From: Chrysomallon squamiferum
Taxonomy: Eukaryota > Mollusca > Gastropoda > Neomphalida > Peltospiridae
DNA length: 20,000 nucleotides
Assembly: GCA_012295275.1 (NCBI GenBank)
Contig: CM022679.1
Coordinates: forward strand, 28,023,164-28,043,163
Direction of reading: 5' to 3'
Shown one piece after another: positions 1 to 13,460 of this stretch (position 1 is its first letter; each line of letters begins with the position of its first letter). The notes under the pieces were generated by a model that saw only the letters and a list, made by a program, of their open reading frames with translations, had not been told where the DNA came from and ran no database searches. Position numbers and translations under genes: made by a program.

Positions 1-747
1 GACAGTTCAGAAATACAACAGTTCATTTTATTTAGTTTTGTAATATTTAGGACTGTAGGGTAAAAGAAATAACTGGATACTGTCTGAAGGCGTCAGATTT
101 ACCTTTCTCCGATAGAACAGTGAATTCAACTGAACAGAGGCTCGCTGCATTCGTCATTTTAAGCTTCGCGGGAGGCAGCTGTTGTCTTATTACAGTAACC
201 AGTTATTTCCTACATATTACGTAGCTCGTAACTTCCAAACAATGGTGAATAACGATTTATCTGAGATTTAAGAGCTTACATCTATGACGTTTAACACAAA
301 CACTTCACGTATTACTAGTAACAATGTTCTAACTGCTTTCAAACGTGATCAAACTGTAACAGTTTATCTTTCATTACACAGACCTGCGCGCTCTGTTTTA
401 CATCAACACGTCGCCATGGCAATACTGTTGTGTTTGACCAGACAAGAGACTCGGACAAACAGACGAACTCAGACGCGGAAATTGATGTCAGCTTCTAGTT
501 TAAACAAAAAATATTGTTTTATTTGTCTGTTTCTATTTTATTGCAGTTTTATGAGACATAAGATCAAATGTTAATATTTTTTATATAATATTTTTTTTTC
601 GTTGATTTAGATGTTTCTTATCATCTGCTGTTGTAGTTCTAAATTTAATCATCAAGAGAAATATTTCAAACTAGGTTATGTACTTTTTTATTATTAAATT
701 ACAATTCATCGAAACAATATTTCTTGCTTATTCAGCGAAATGATATT
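1..747. other. AT-rich unique sequence, no gene recognised
   Basis: I see no coding pattern. The open frame at 284-574 has no recognisable domain and ends in low-complexity hydrophobic codons. The part at 100-230 is somewhat richer in G+C, with no motif I can name. Confidence 0.5.
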
Positions 748-776
748 GAAGAAGAAGAAGAAGAAGAAGAAGAAGA
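748..776. repeat. (GAA)n microsatellite
   Basis: About nine to ten uninterrupted GAA units are followed by GATG. This is a purine-only tract on the plus strand. Confidence 0.95.
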
Positions 777-1304
777 TGCTGTGTTTAAACTCCTAAACAC
801 GATGTGAAATTGTTTTTGTGTGAGGTTCAAGAACAAACGGAAGTACTGATGTAGTGTGAAGACATTCGTAATCACATGTAAAATTTTCTGTCAGATTTTT
901 ACGTTTCTCATTTCCTGGTTCATAGACTTTCTGACGCACTTTTCACACAGTTATCTGTTTTTATAATCTGCTGCTTTATCAATTTATCAAAAAAAATGTT
1001 TTTTTACCTTTTATCGGTAAACAACTGAATAATCTCCCTTCTTACGTTTCAACGTTTACCACAACGTTATTAAATCAAAATTCAGAAATGCAAATGTTTC
1101 TGGAATGACATGAAAAGAAAATGAATATTACGAAATATTTAAAGTCAAATCGCATCATTTCACAAATTTTCATTTCTTCGTGGTCGATCATTTTTACGTC
1201 ACATCTTGTACGAATCAGCGCGTTCAGCAACAAAACATTACATAACAGAATTACTCAAAAATGCCAACGTACGTTTTACTGGACATGAATTTAACCGAAT
1301 GTTT

Positions 1305-1307
<3 letters not shown>
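777..1307. other. AT-rich unique sequence, no gene recognised
   Basis: No open frame or RNA motif can be supported. It includes TTCCTGGTT...GACTT..TGACG near 910-945, which resembles 1688-1717. It also has AATCTCCCTT near 1031, similar to the GTTTCCCTT motif of the element at 11796-11921. Confidence 0.45.

Positions 1308-1365
<58 letters not shown>
1308..1365. repeat. (TC)n microsatellite, 58 bp
   Basis: This is a perfect TC dinucleotide run. It lies about 420 bp left of a GA run of opposite polarity (1786-1926). Confidence 0.98.
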
Positions 1366-2337
<972 letters not shown>

Positions 2338-2338
2338 A

Positions 2339-2392
2339 ACACATACACACACCCACAAGTACACATACACACACACACACACGCCTACACGC
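2339..2392. repeat. Degenerate (CA)n tract
   Basis: ACACA-rich sequence with interruptions (ACCC, AGT, TAC) includes a pure run of about nine CA units near 2366-2382. Confidence 0.9.
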
Positions 2393-2500
2393 ATTCGTGC
2401 TCGATTCAGTTGAAATCTGATTTTATAACTTTAAAAGAACAAAATGGAAATAAAGATTATTTGGATATTTTAATTTTATTACTGGCTTTTGAATTTAATA

Positions 2501-2566
2501 TTTCTCTCTTTCTTTTTCTTTCGTTCCTTTCTCATTTCTTTCTTGTCTTCTTTACTTCTTTCTGTC
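2501..2566. repeat. Pyrimidine tract (TTTC-rich)
   Basis: Sixty-six bases are almost wholly C and T, built from irregular TTTCTT and TTCTTTC units. Confidence 0.8.
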
Positions 2567-2986
2567 TTAGAAAGAAGGAAAAACCAAATGATATATAAAA
2601 AAGAATAATTGTTTTACGTTTGTCTTACGTTTGTCTTAGAGTTGTCATCCTTTTGGAGTGATGTATTTAAAAATACTGCATGGAAAACAGCACTGAACTT
2701 GACTGCGCTGTCAGCATTTGCTTAAAATATCAGTTAACAGAAACAAGATTGCTGAGATGTAATATCAGTTAAAATTAGTTTGTAATTAAACAGAAACGTA
2801 ATTAATTGAGTATATATGAGGTGATGTAAGTATACAAACAGTGTGAAAGCTGATATATTGGATCGTCTGATCCCCGATTTACTGAAGTAGCTAGCTCTTA
2901 TTCTAGGATTATCTCGTCTGTCCGCTACAGAGAGCTTCGCATGTGATGAATACTAGGATCGATTCGTCTGAGTGAAACCTTTTACA
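2567..2986. other. AT-rich unique sequence, no gene recognised
   Basis: I see no open frame of note. The part at 2860-2970 repeats a loose motif, GGAT..(T)CGTCTG, three times (near 2860, 2907 and 2957). Confidence 0.4.
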
Positions 2987-3114
2987 TGATTTGAATATAT
3001 CTATCTTTGTTGTCTGAATGATTTGAATATATCTATCTTTGTTGTCTGAATGATTTGAATATATCTATCTTTGTTGTGTGAATGATTTGAATATATCTAT
3101 CTTTGTTGTCTGAA
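2987..3114. repeat. 32-bp minisatellite, four tandem copies
   Basis: Four head-to-tail copies of a 32-bp unit beginning TGATTTGAATATATCTATCT. They are identical except for one C-to-G change in the third copy (TTGTGTG instead of TTGTCTG), which implies very recent amplification. Confidence 0.97.
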
Positions 3115-3130
3115 TGATGTTTTAGTTTAA

Positions 3131-3323
3131 AACACACAAACACACACACACACACGTACACAAATAACAAACATTCACGCAAACATCAAAAAGATACACA
3201 CATTAAATACACATACAAACATTATGCACACAAACACACACATGTACACGCATTCACACACATACACACACAAATAACAAACACACACAGAGACACACAG
3301 AGATACACACAGACACACACACA
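3131..3323. repeat. CA-rich cryptic repeat array
   Basis: ACACA runs are interspersed with AAATAACAAACA, AGATACACA and ACATACA units. The cysteine- and valine-rich minus-strand frame across it is a repeat translation. Confidence 0.9.
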
Positions 3324-3639
3324 ATCTGTTTAATGAAGTTAAACATTTCTGATTAAACAAAGCTGTATCTGTCTGATTCTCTCTCATCCTGTTTTCAAAG
3401 AGTTTATTTTTGACACAGACAAAGCTTTATTCTCTTCTTACGTTTGTAGATGCCAAATATTTACGATTCTACTGTTACGTGGCAGTTTGTCTGTTACAAA
3501 TCAGTTACATGAATCTAGTTTCTGAAGTTTATGTGACTACAACTGATTTCTCAACGTACACCTGTATTTATTTTGTCAGTTTTGTTACCCAACATCTTTA
3601 AGTTTTTGAATCCAGTGCTAAACCCACTAAGACTTTAAT
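3324..3639. other. Short unique stretch, no gene recognised
   Basis: A 63-codon open frame (3410-3601) has no recognisable domain and no splice context that convinces me. Confidence 0.4.
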
Positions 3640-4617
3640 ATATGTATGTCAGGTTGTATGTACTTGTGTATTTGTGAATATAGGTTTTATGTGTGTATGT
3701 CTATGCTATATGTATGTGCATGTATGTGTGTATATGTATGTAGTTTGTGTGTGTGTATATCTGTGTAAGTGTTTATGTGTGAGTAAGTGTTTGTGCATTT
3801 ACGAGTCTGCATGAGAATCTATCTGTAGATGTACGTATGTGAATGTGTATCTGTGTATGTGAGTGTGTATCTGTGTATGTGTGTGTATCTGTGTATGTAT
3901 GTATCTGTGTATGTATGTGTGTGTATCTGGGTATGTGTGTATCTGTGTATGTGTCTGTATCTGTGTATGTGAGTGTGTATCTGTGTATGTGAGTGTGTAT
4001 CTGTGTATGTGAGTGTGTATCTGTGTATGTGTGTTTATCTGGGTATGTGAGTGTATCTGTGTATGTGAGTGTGTATCTGTGTATGTGTGTGTATCTGTGT
4101 ATGTGTGTTTATCTGTGTATGTGAGTGTATCTGTGTATGTGAGTGTGTATCTGTGTATGTGTGTATCTGTGTATGTGTGTTTATCTGTGTATGTGAGTGT
4201 ATCTGTGTATGTGAGTGTGTATCTGTGTATGTGAGTGTGTATTTGTGTATGTGAGTGTGTATCTGTTTATGTGTGTATCTGTGTATGTGAGTGTATATCT
4301 GTGTATGTGTGTGTATCTGTATACGTGAGTGTATCTGTGTATGTGAGTGTGTATCTGTGTATGTGTGTGTATCTGTGTATGTATGTGTGTGTATCTGAGT
4401 ATGTGTGTATCTGTGTATGTGTCTGTATCTGTGTATGTGAGTGTGTATCTGTGTATATGTGTATATGATTGTGTATCTGTGTATGTGAGTGTATCTGTGC
4501 ATGAGTGTGTCTATTTTTGTGTGTATGTGAGTGTATCTCTGTTTTATTGTCTGATTATTTGTTAGTTGTGTATATTTGAAGTGTTTCTGTGTGTGTGTAT
4601 GAGTTTGTCTGTGTGTA
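3640..4617. repeat. About 1 kb TG-rich array of GTGTATCT/GTATGTGAG units with higher-order repeats
   Basis: The core (about 3836-4500) is built from GTGTATCTG and TGTATGTGAG half-units, giving 16-22 bp periods. Two higher-order layers are visible. GTGTTTATCT recurs at 4031, 4105 and 4177 (72-74 bp spacing). An 84-base segment at 3905-3988 is repeated at 4373-4456 with a single difference. All long frames here (the CICVC and HIHRYTH types) are repeat translations. Confidence 0.95.
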
Positions 4618-4828
4618 CCGAGTTAAATGCTTGTTACAGAAATACGTAATTAATCACACGTGGGTGAGGTAAACGTAAATGTACGCTTCATTTCACCGAT
4701 TCACAGACAAAAGAATCAGTTCTGAAAACAAGCCAAGCAGTTTTTCTTTTTCTTTTCTTTTCTAATCGCAGTCTTCGTAGACGCAAGAATAGGAAAGAGA
4801 AATATAAATACAAATTTTATTTTTACTA

Positions 4829-4904
4829 TATAATAATAATAAAGATAATAGTAATAATAATAATAATAATAATAATAGAAATAAAAGTAATAATAATAGA
4901 AATA

Positions 4905-4961
<57 letters not shown>

Positions 4962-4974
4962 GAAATAATAATAA
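4829..4974. repeat. (AAT)n microsatellite with GAA and GTA interruptions
   Basis: About 145 bases of TAA units are broken by AGAAA and AGT variants. The longest pure block is near 4906-4959. Confidence 0.97.
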
Positions 4975-5253
4975 CAGAGCAGTAACGCAAGTACAAATCT
5001 AACTCAGTGTTTAAGCTATACATAAAAATATCGTGTCAAAACATGATATCATAATTATTCGTCTGCAGTGCCAATAACAAAAATGTTGGCTTAGAAACAG
5101 ATGTAAAACATGATATAATTTGTCATGATTGATTAAAAGATTAAAAAATTAAACACTGATCACGTGTACATCCTTCTGTTCCTCATTTTCGTTAATTTCT
5201 GTTGTATTTCTTTTTCTACTTCAGTAATCTCTCACTCGTTCATCCACTGACTG
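4975..5253. other. AT-rich unique sequence, no gene recognised
   Basis: It contains a CACGTG hexamer at 5161-5166. I see nothing else. Confidence 0.4.
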
Positions 5254-5436
5254 TCTCTCTCTCTCTCTTTTTCTCTCTCTCTGTCTCTCTCTGTTTCTCT
5301 CTCTCTCTCTCTCTCTCTCTGTTTCTCTCTCTCACTCTCTCTCTGTCTCTCTCTCTCTGTCTCTCTCTCTCTGTCTCTCTGTCTCTCTCTCTGTCTCTCT
5401 CTCACTCTTTCTCTGTCTCTGTCTCTCTCTCTCTAT

Positions 5437-5502
<66 letters not shown>
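5254..5502. repeat. Interrupted (TC)n array, about 250 bp
   Basis: TC runs are broken by GTCTCTCT and GTTTCTCT units in the left two thirds. The right end (about 5438-5502) is nearly pure TC. Confidence 0.97.
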
Positions 5503-6798
<1,296 letters not shown>

Positions 6799-6864
6799 AA
6801 TGATAATAATAATAAGAAGAAGAAGAAGATCAAGAACAACAACAACAACAACAATAATAATAAT
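6799..6864. repeat. Compound trinucleotide array AAT-AAG-AAC-AAT
   Basis: Successive blocks of ATA/AAT, AAG, AAC and AAT units show stepwise replacement of one trinucleotide by the next. Confidence 0.93.
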
Positions 6865-7590
6865 ATAAACTAACATATAACAACAATAACAGTACATGTT
6901 TATTTTTAAACTAGGTTACATATAACATCCTGTTCATACATTCGTGATTTATTGTTTGAGTGTTTTGAGCTCAAAATTATTTATAATACAAAATTATAGC
7001 TCTGTGTAAGTAATCAGATTATTATACTAAAGCTGAGGTTAATAAGCTGTGATAAGAACTGTAAAGAAAAAAGAAGCAGGAAACACACAGAAAATTGACT
7101 AATTCAATCTTTCCTACAAGCATAATAATGTCAAAATAAATTTAAAAAACAATAATCTACTTAGACTGAGTAGCAGAGCGGACCTCACAGAGGTTTATTA
7201 GCTTTAGTCTCACAAGTCTACATAATTACACGCAAATAATCACATCTGACAACTGGTGTGTATGTATATAATTAAATATGCTGAGAACGAATGTACGTTG
7301 AATTTTTTTATGACATTACACAGATCTTTTCTATGTTCAAAAGATTACAGTTGGATTGGATCAAACATGGACGATTTTCTTCAGTAATTTATTTTTTTTA
7401 ATTTATTTTTATTTATTTATTAAAGGGTTTTTTTTGGGGGGGTTGTTTTATTTGAACTGATCACATCTCAGTAATATTCAGTAGACATTTCTTTTGTTCA
7501 GTGATTTAATGTTCGTCTTAATTTTCATAAACATATTTTTACACGAACAGACATTAATATCAGTCTGGAAGTATTTTTATTAATGTGAAT
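6865..7590. other. AT-rich unique sequence, no gene recognised
   Basis: It contains a T-rich and G-rich junction (TTTTTTTTGGGGGGG near 7427-7442). A tRNA box-A-like TAGCAGAGCGG near 7171 was examined and rejected. Confidence 0.4.
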
Positions 7591-7804
7591 TTTGGTTTGT
7601 ATGTTTTTATATATGTATATTAGTGTATTTAAGTAAACAGCTTTGTGTGTATGTCTCTATATGTGTGTGTGTGTTTCGTGTATGTGATTTTGTATTTGTG
7701 TTACTGTATTTATCTATCTGTTCATCTATATATCTATCCGTCCATCTATATATCTATCCATATGTATATATGTTTGTATGTATGTATGTATGTATGAATG
7801 TACG
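7591..7804. repeat. TG/TATG/ATCT-rich compound low-complexity tract
   Basis: Blocks of GTGTAT, ATCTATCT (7707-7757) and GTATGTATG (7775-7800) succeed one another. Confidence 0.8.
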
Positions 7805-8170
7805 TGTATTCATAAAATAAATCTTTCCAATTTATATAAAACGCTGAAGAAGTGATACAAACGTATCTTACAGACGTAATATTGTAAAATATAAAACTCT
7901 TATAACGGAGAAAACACGTGTCACGTGTGTATTATATTTTTGTATCCGCTGATATCTTTGAAGTTTAAAACTGCTGATTATAGAGTATTTCTGTACAGTA
8001 GTCCCAGTGTATAATTTTAGTAACCAGAGTTGTCTTTATTACGCTTTCAGTGTTTGTGATATTAATTTAAACAGATATAGTTCAAGTTTTAGTAAACTTT
8101 TATAAAACTGTGTTAGTTTATGTTTGTCTCTTTGAGCGTCTCTCCGTGTTAGTCTATACTGCTTGTTCGT
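7805..8170. other. AT-rich unique sequence with doubled E-box
   Basis: Two CACGTG hexamers lie one base apart (7915-7920 and 7922-7927). No gene is recognised. Confidence 0.4.
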
Positions 8171-8276
8171 GCGTATGTGTATATGTGTGTGTGTCTGTGT
8201 ATATGTGTGTGTGTGTCTGTGTATATGTGTGCGTGTGTCTGTGTATAGGTAGGTAGATACATACATACACATACAC
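8171..8276. repeat. TG-rich 20-22 bp minisatellite switching to CA-rich sequence
   Basis: Three units of GTATATGTGTG...GTGTCTGT (starting near 8179, 8199 and 8221) are followed by GTAGATACATACATACAC. The strand bias flips from GT to AC. Confidence 0.85.
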
Positions 8277-8337
8277 CCATACGCACGTAACAAATATTTT
8301 GTTTATATTTGTAGGTTATGTAGTTATGTATGTACGT

Positions 8338-8415
8338 ATTTACGTATATATATGTGTGTGTTTGTGTGTGCGTGTGTCCGTGTGTGTATTTGTGTGTAAG
8401 TGTGTTTGTATGTAT
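8338..8415. repeat. TG-rich low-complexity tract
   Basis: TATATGTGTGTG with GTGCGTGTGTCC variants, a relative of the tract just to the left. Confidence 0.85.
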
Positions 8416-9280
8416 GCTGAAATGACACCTTGGTTAAAATGCCTATTTTCAGTTTAGAAATTTACACATTTTAAATTTATGTAATATTTAGATACACCTA
8501 TTGTCAGTTCGTTCAGCCAGCAATACTCACACAAAACTACTCGTTCATCTGACAAGTCACAGAGAAAGTTTGGACATTTTTATATGATCATTTATATACA
8601 CAGTTATTTGCGCCAGCAGCTGAAAAACAAATAGCGGGAAAATACGGAGTAAAACTTTTTATGGTCAAGGCGTGGATCTGAAATGCAAAATTAACCTGAC
8701 AGTTTTATTAAAGATTTAAATATGAGAATAACAGCAGAAGAGCAAATTGTAGTAAAACACAGAGTAAAACTTGCGCTAGACAAGGCAATAGAAATAAACT
8801 GCAAGATTACCAGAAACCTTTTCACTTCGCTTTTTTACGACTGTGTTTCCCATCAGTCACCGCTACCCGATACGTCAGATAACGAGGCTGGTGTGAGAGA
8901 CATTTAACATCAATACGTCACAGCCAGACGCGAAAAGTTTTCATCTTCCAGGTCGTTGTCCCGTGTTTAAATTCTGACAAGACTTTTTACTGCTTCATTT
9001 CGACTCTTCACGGTGATAAAGCACTCCACTGCTATCGGTCCGACACCGTGAACAATAGCAACGCGTCTGTTTCGCCGGTTTCTTTTAATGAAATGTCGTT
9101 CCTTTCGTAACATTTGCTCCGTCCGATTAGCGGCTGCGTGTATCTTAATGTCAGGCTTCATCTGCGCCGCTTATCGTTAAAACTACTGACACAAAGTCTG
9201 AAAGATACCGCGCTGCAGATAAGCGTAAGAAAAAATCATAAAAGAATGAGTCTCGATGATGTACCGTCTTCCAGGAGAGC
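8416..9280. other. Unique, partly CpG-rich stretch with two small open frames; no gene called
   Basis: This is one of the least repetitive parts of the window. The section at 8860-9250 has raised G+C and CpG (for example AACGCGTCTG, GGTCCGACACCG, GCGCCGC). Small open frames lie at 8722-8907 (plus, 61 aa, ATG-started, lysine-rich N-terminus) and 8967-9161 (minus, 64 aa, basic RNRRNRR motif). I recognise neither. It could be an untranslated exon, a regulatory element or a decayed insertion. Confidence 0.3.
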
Positions 9281-9283
9281 GGG

Positions 9284-9340
9284 CAAATAAATAAATAAAT
9301 AAATATAAAAATAAATAAATAAATATTAAAAAATATATAT
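9284..9340. repeat. (AAAT)n tract
   Basis: AAATAAATAAAT units with one ATAAAAATA interruption, passing into TATATATA. Confidence 0.9.
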
Positions 9341-9643
9341 ATATTAATAAAATAACTGATACAGCCCAAATTACTTTTTTGTTACAGGTCAGTATCCATG
9401 CTAAGTTTAAGACAATATAGATATCTCTGTACGTGCTACAGATTAACAGAATTATCTGTGAAACAGATAAACGTGATTCAAACCTTTAAAACTATCTTAA
9501 TGACTCTGTGATGTTTGCCAGTTTTCTCTTTCTAGTTGTAAGCTGTGTAACGTGTTAGGAAGAATCACCCAAGGAAATAAGTACAGCGACTGTCTCATGT
9601 GTTTAGGATGTTATACTTTAATCAAAATATAAACAAATAGTAA
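9341..9643. other. AT-rich unique sequence, no gene recognised
   Basis: I see no coding or RNA signal in this stretch. Confidence 0.4.
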
Positions 9644-9687
9644 CAATAATAATAATAATAAATAATAATAATAATTATAAATAATAA

Positions 9688-9723
<36 letters not shown>
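9644..9723. repeat. (AAT)n microsatellite
   Basis: AAT units with occasional AAAT and ATTAT shifts, followed by an A-rich tract. Confidence 0.95.
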
Positions 9724-9764
9724 CAAAAAAAACAAGAAAATAAAATGTTAAAATGAAATTAAAA

Positions 9765-9823
9765 TTGTTTTGTTGTTATTGTTGTTGTTGCTTGTTGTTG
9801 TTGTTGTTGTTGTTGTTGTTATT
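9765..9823. repeat. (TTG)n microsatellite
   Basis: GTT units with single ATT and GCTT interruptions, close to the AAT array on its left. Confidence 0.95.
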
Positions 9824-9939
9824 GCTGAAACCTGGCACTGACATTGCATGACTTAGGATTCTTCTTTCAGAGCCGTTTTGTATTTATTACATCGTGTTTT
9901 CTTTTTTCTTTTTTTCCCCTACCTATATACATGACATGC

Positions 9940-10126
9940 CTATAATTATACATACATACACACACATACATACATATATACCCACATATATACATATATG
10001 CATATGCATATACATACCTACAACATACATACAAACATACATTCCTAAATACATAAATCTATACATTATATATCATACACATGTTCAGACATATATATAT
10101 ACATACATACATACATACATACATAC
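9940..10126. repeat. (ACAT)n / TATACA compound tract
   Basis: CATACATACA units mixed with CACATATATAC and GCATATGC, ending in seven or so pure ACAT units (10101-10126). Confidence 0.92.
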
Positions 10127-10612
10127 CTGCCTTTGCCAGGTTTTCCACAAAAAAACAAAGAAACGCAAAAATGACGAAAGACAAAGAACAGTCTCTTATA
10201 TTCTCAAACATCTGAGTACTTTCTGAAAGCAGTCGACACATTACGTCTGCTTTTAATCACTCTACAGTAATTAGATTACAACACATTTACATATCTGAAG
10301 ACGATCGTACGGTGTCTCTCTGTGTGTCTGTAACACAAGACAGATCTCTTATTTTCCAGTTCCAAAGGATCGTATCAGGCAAAAGAGTTTTACAGGAAGA
10401 GTGCGATAAGAAAAGTCTGGCATCACAATAGTTGTCGATGTTAAGTAACTTTGGCGCTCTTGGAAATAACAGAGTTGGAGAAAACAGTACATTGAACATG
10501 AACAATCCAGCTGGGCTTTTGGAAGTATTACATTAAAGTGTTTTCTCTCTCACCCGTCTATATGTGTGTGTGTATGTCTGTCTGTGTGTATGAATGCGGA
10601 TGTCTGTATATA
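10127..10612. other. Unique sequence, no gene recognised
   Basis: A minus-strand frame (10287-10505) of mixed composition has no recognisable domain, and I see no convincing splice sites around it. I do not call it. Confidence 0.35.
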
Positions 10613-11390
<778 letters not shown>

Positions 11391-11439
11391 AACAAAATAA
11401 ATAAACAAATAAATAATAGTAATAATAATAATAATAATA
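11391..11439. repeat. AAAT/AAT compound microsatellite
   Basis: AAATAAATAAAC units give way to AGTAATAATAAT units. Confidence 0.92.
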
Positions 11440-11529
11440 CACATATGTAAAAAACTGCATTCGAAAAACGGATAGACAATGATAAAAACGCACACAGACA
11501 GAAAGCTGTTGACTTTTGCTGAGGACTGG

Positions 11530-11758
11530 CTGTTTGGTTGTTTGTTGTTGTTTTGTTCTTTTTGTTGCTTGTTTGTTATTTGTTTTTGGGTTTTTTTGGG
11601 GGTGTTGTTTTTTTTTGTTATTTTGGGGGCGCGTTGGGTATTTTTTATTTGTTGTTGTTGTTGTTTTATTTGTCTGGGGTTTTTGGGGGTTGTTTGTTTG
11701 TTTGTTTGTTTATTTATTTATTTATTTATTTATTTATTATATATTTATTTATTTATTA
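11530..11758. repeat. T/G-rich low-complexity tract (TTG, TTTG, TTTA and G-runs)
   Basis: TTGTTG and TTTGTTTG blocks with several runs of three to five G between long T-runs (about 11587-11688), ending in pure TTTA units (11710-11757). Three overlapping frames rich in Phe, Val and Leu are repeat translations. Confidence 0.9.
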
Positions 11759-11795
11759 ATATTGACTTTAATTAATTATAGTAAATAAATACATA

Positions 11796-11921
11796 AAAGG
11801 GAAACAACTTTTTAAGACTAATTATCCTTAGAGTGAAAAGAATTGTTTCCCTTGCGCAGCTTTAATAATTATATTAATAAAATGTAAAAAGAAACATTTT
11901 TAGTTTGAATTGTTTCCCTTT
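11796..11921. mobile_element. Small AT-rich element bounded by AAAGGGAAACAA inverted repeats (MITE-like candidate)
   Basis: AAAGGGAAACAA (11796-11807) faces its exact complement TTGTTTCCCTTT (11910-11921), giving 12-bp inverted ends on a 126-bp segment. A second TTGTTTCCCTT (11843-11853) lies inside, preceded like the outer one by GAA. There is no coding capacity. I recall similar GGGAAATAAC / GGGAGATAAC motifs as common in mollusc genomes, but that is from memory and unchecked. It may be a very small non-autonomous element, or simply an inverted duplication. Confidence 0.35.
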
Positions 11922-11929
11922 GAGAATTG

Positions 11930-11947
11930 TTGTTGTTGTTGTTGTTT
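11930..11947. repeat. Short (TTG)n run
   Basis: Five or so TTG units follow the inverted-repeat element directly. Confidence 0.85.
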
Positions 11948-12029
11948 GTTTTGTATTTTGTTTTTCTTTCAGGCCGATAAAGATTTTTACTGATCTCAGA
12001 AAAACATAAGTCTGCAATATAAGTGTGTG

Positions 12030-12030
12030 C

Positions 12031-12105
<75 letters not shown>
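12030..12105. repeat. (ATT)n microsatellite
   Basis: Twenty-five pure TAT/ATT units, followed by CAGCAACAGCAAC. Confidence 0.99.
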
Positions 12106-13200
12106 CAGCAACAGCAACAACATATTTTTTAAATTTATTTATTTGTTTATTGATTTACTTTTTTGTTTGTTTTTTATGTTTGTTCGTTTAATTATTTATT
12201 TGTATTGACGTGTATTATATATGCTTATTTACATCTTATTTGTTTTAAAAGAAATATATTTGTTTTACAGCATCGTTGTAAAACTAATATTCGTACTGGT
12301 TTAGCCTTAGGCAGGTTCATAGATTGGTAATAACAGTTTGCTGCTTGGTCAGGTAAGGTTGAGAAATAAAAATAATTCATTTGATAAACTATCTGAAGAC
12401 AACTCGTATAGAAAATAGCATCTTCGTGAATTTCGAGATGGCGCTTTACTACAAATTAAATTACAAATGTAATAACCAGTCTTTGATTTTTGTTGTAAAA
12501 TTGCAATTACACAGGTTTTGGGAAATTATGGATTTTATGTATTGTATATTTTCAGCAGATTTGTACTTGTCGGTCGAAGATGCTTAAAGCCACGAATTAC
12601 ACAGACTTACGCGTGCAAAAAGTCATGGCACTGATTAATGGAATTCTTTACTGAATATTTGTATATTTACGAGAAAAAACGTGTTGTTTTTTAAAAATGA
12701 GTAAAGCAAGGTTTGTCTTCATGGACTGCTGTGGCTGACAACTGTCTCGTCATCTTCTGAACAGACGAGGAAAAACAAAGAAAACAAATACACAAAGGTA
12801 AAAAAATAATAATAACTGTTTTTTTTAAATTATTTTTAAAGTAAAAAATAACAGAACTACACATATTCTGAGAGACAAAAACGATTTAAATGATATTTGT
12901 AGAAGATGCAGGAAAGAAAAAAGTGTTTTTTGTTTGTTTGACAAATTATTTATGACAAAGGTTTTGTGAAGAATGTGCAGACAGAAAACTCTTAATTCAG
13001 CTTGTGTGGTTATACCTGGATATAACCAGCCAGTTCCAGTTTATAAACCTTAACGAATCATAGTAGTAGCAGACACAATGTGTGTTTTTCTTCCTCTTTA
13101 TTTATTGTTTTAATAATAATTTTTAATAATTAATTATTTTTAGTTATGATTGTCACAATAAGAATTTTGCTAATATTTTGAAAGAAATAAAAATACCTTC
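12106..13200. other. AT-rich unique sequence, no gene recognised
   Basis: T-rich TTTGTTT/TTTATTTA sequence lies at 12120-12250. The frame at 12381-12587 lacks a good start and any recognisable domain. I see no RNA gene. Confidence 0.4.
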
Positions 13201-13231
13201 CATTTGAAAAATATAAATTATTTTTCAAATG
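13201..13231. repeat. Perfect 13-bp inverted repeat, 5-base loop
   Basis: CATTTGAAAAATA (13201-13213), loop TAAAT, then TATTTTTCAAATG (13219-13231). The arms pair perfectly. No neighbouring gene explains it. Confidence 0.95.
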
Positions 13232-13309
13232 TAGATGTTTTAATCTCTTTTTTTAAATATATCTATATATTAATTATTTTTTAATTATTTTTATCTTTAT
13301 TTTTATTCT

Positions 13310-13312
<3 letters not shown>

Positions 13313-13399
<87 letters not shown>
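13313..13399. repeat. (TTA)n microsatellite
   Basis: About 29 pure TTA units, followed some 35 bases later by a run of about 24 T (13435-13460). Confidence 0.99.
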
Positions 13400-13402
<3 letters not shown>

Positions 13403-13460
13403 TTTATTATTTTTTTTAATACTGTTTTATGTTTATTTTTTTTTTTTTTTTTTTTTTTTT

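Noticed and set aside
4013-4565. Cysteine/valine-rich and His/Thr-rich frames, up to 155 codons
   Set aside because: They stay open only because the TG-rich repeat lacks stops in those frames; there is no non-repeat coding sequence.
7168-7240. tRNA/SINE box-A-like TAGCAGAGCGG
   Set aside because: No box B (GGTTCGA-type) follows at the right distance and no cloverleaf pairing was found.
8722-9161. Two small open frames (61 aa plus strand, 64 aa minus strand) in unique sequence
   Set aside because: Composition is not plainly repetitive, but I recognise no family, see no supporting splice sites, and both lengths are within chance for 20 kb.
10287-10505. 72-codon minus-strand frame of mixed composition
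   Set aside because: It has no family resemblance and no convincing splice context.
11580-11690. Possible G-quadruplex from repeated G-runs
   Set aside because: Most loops between G-runs are longer than about seven bases and full of T, so a stable quadruplex is unlikely.
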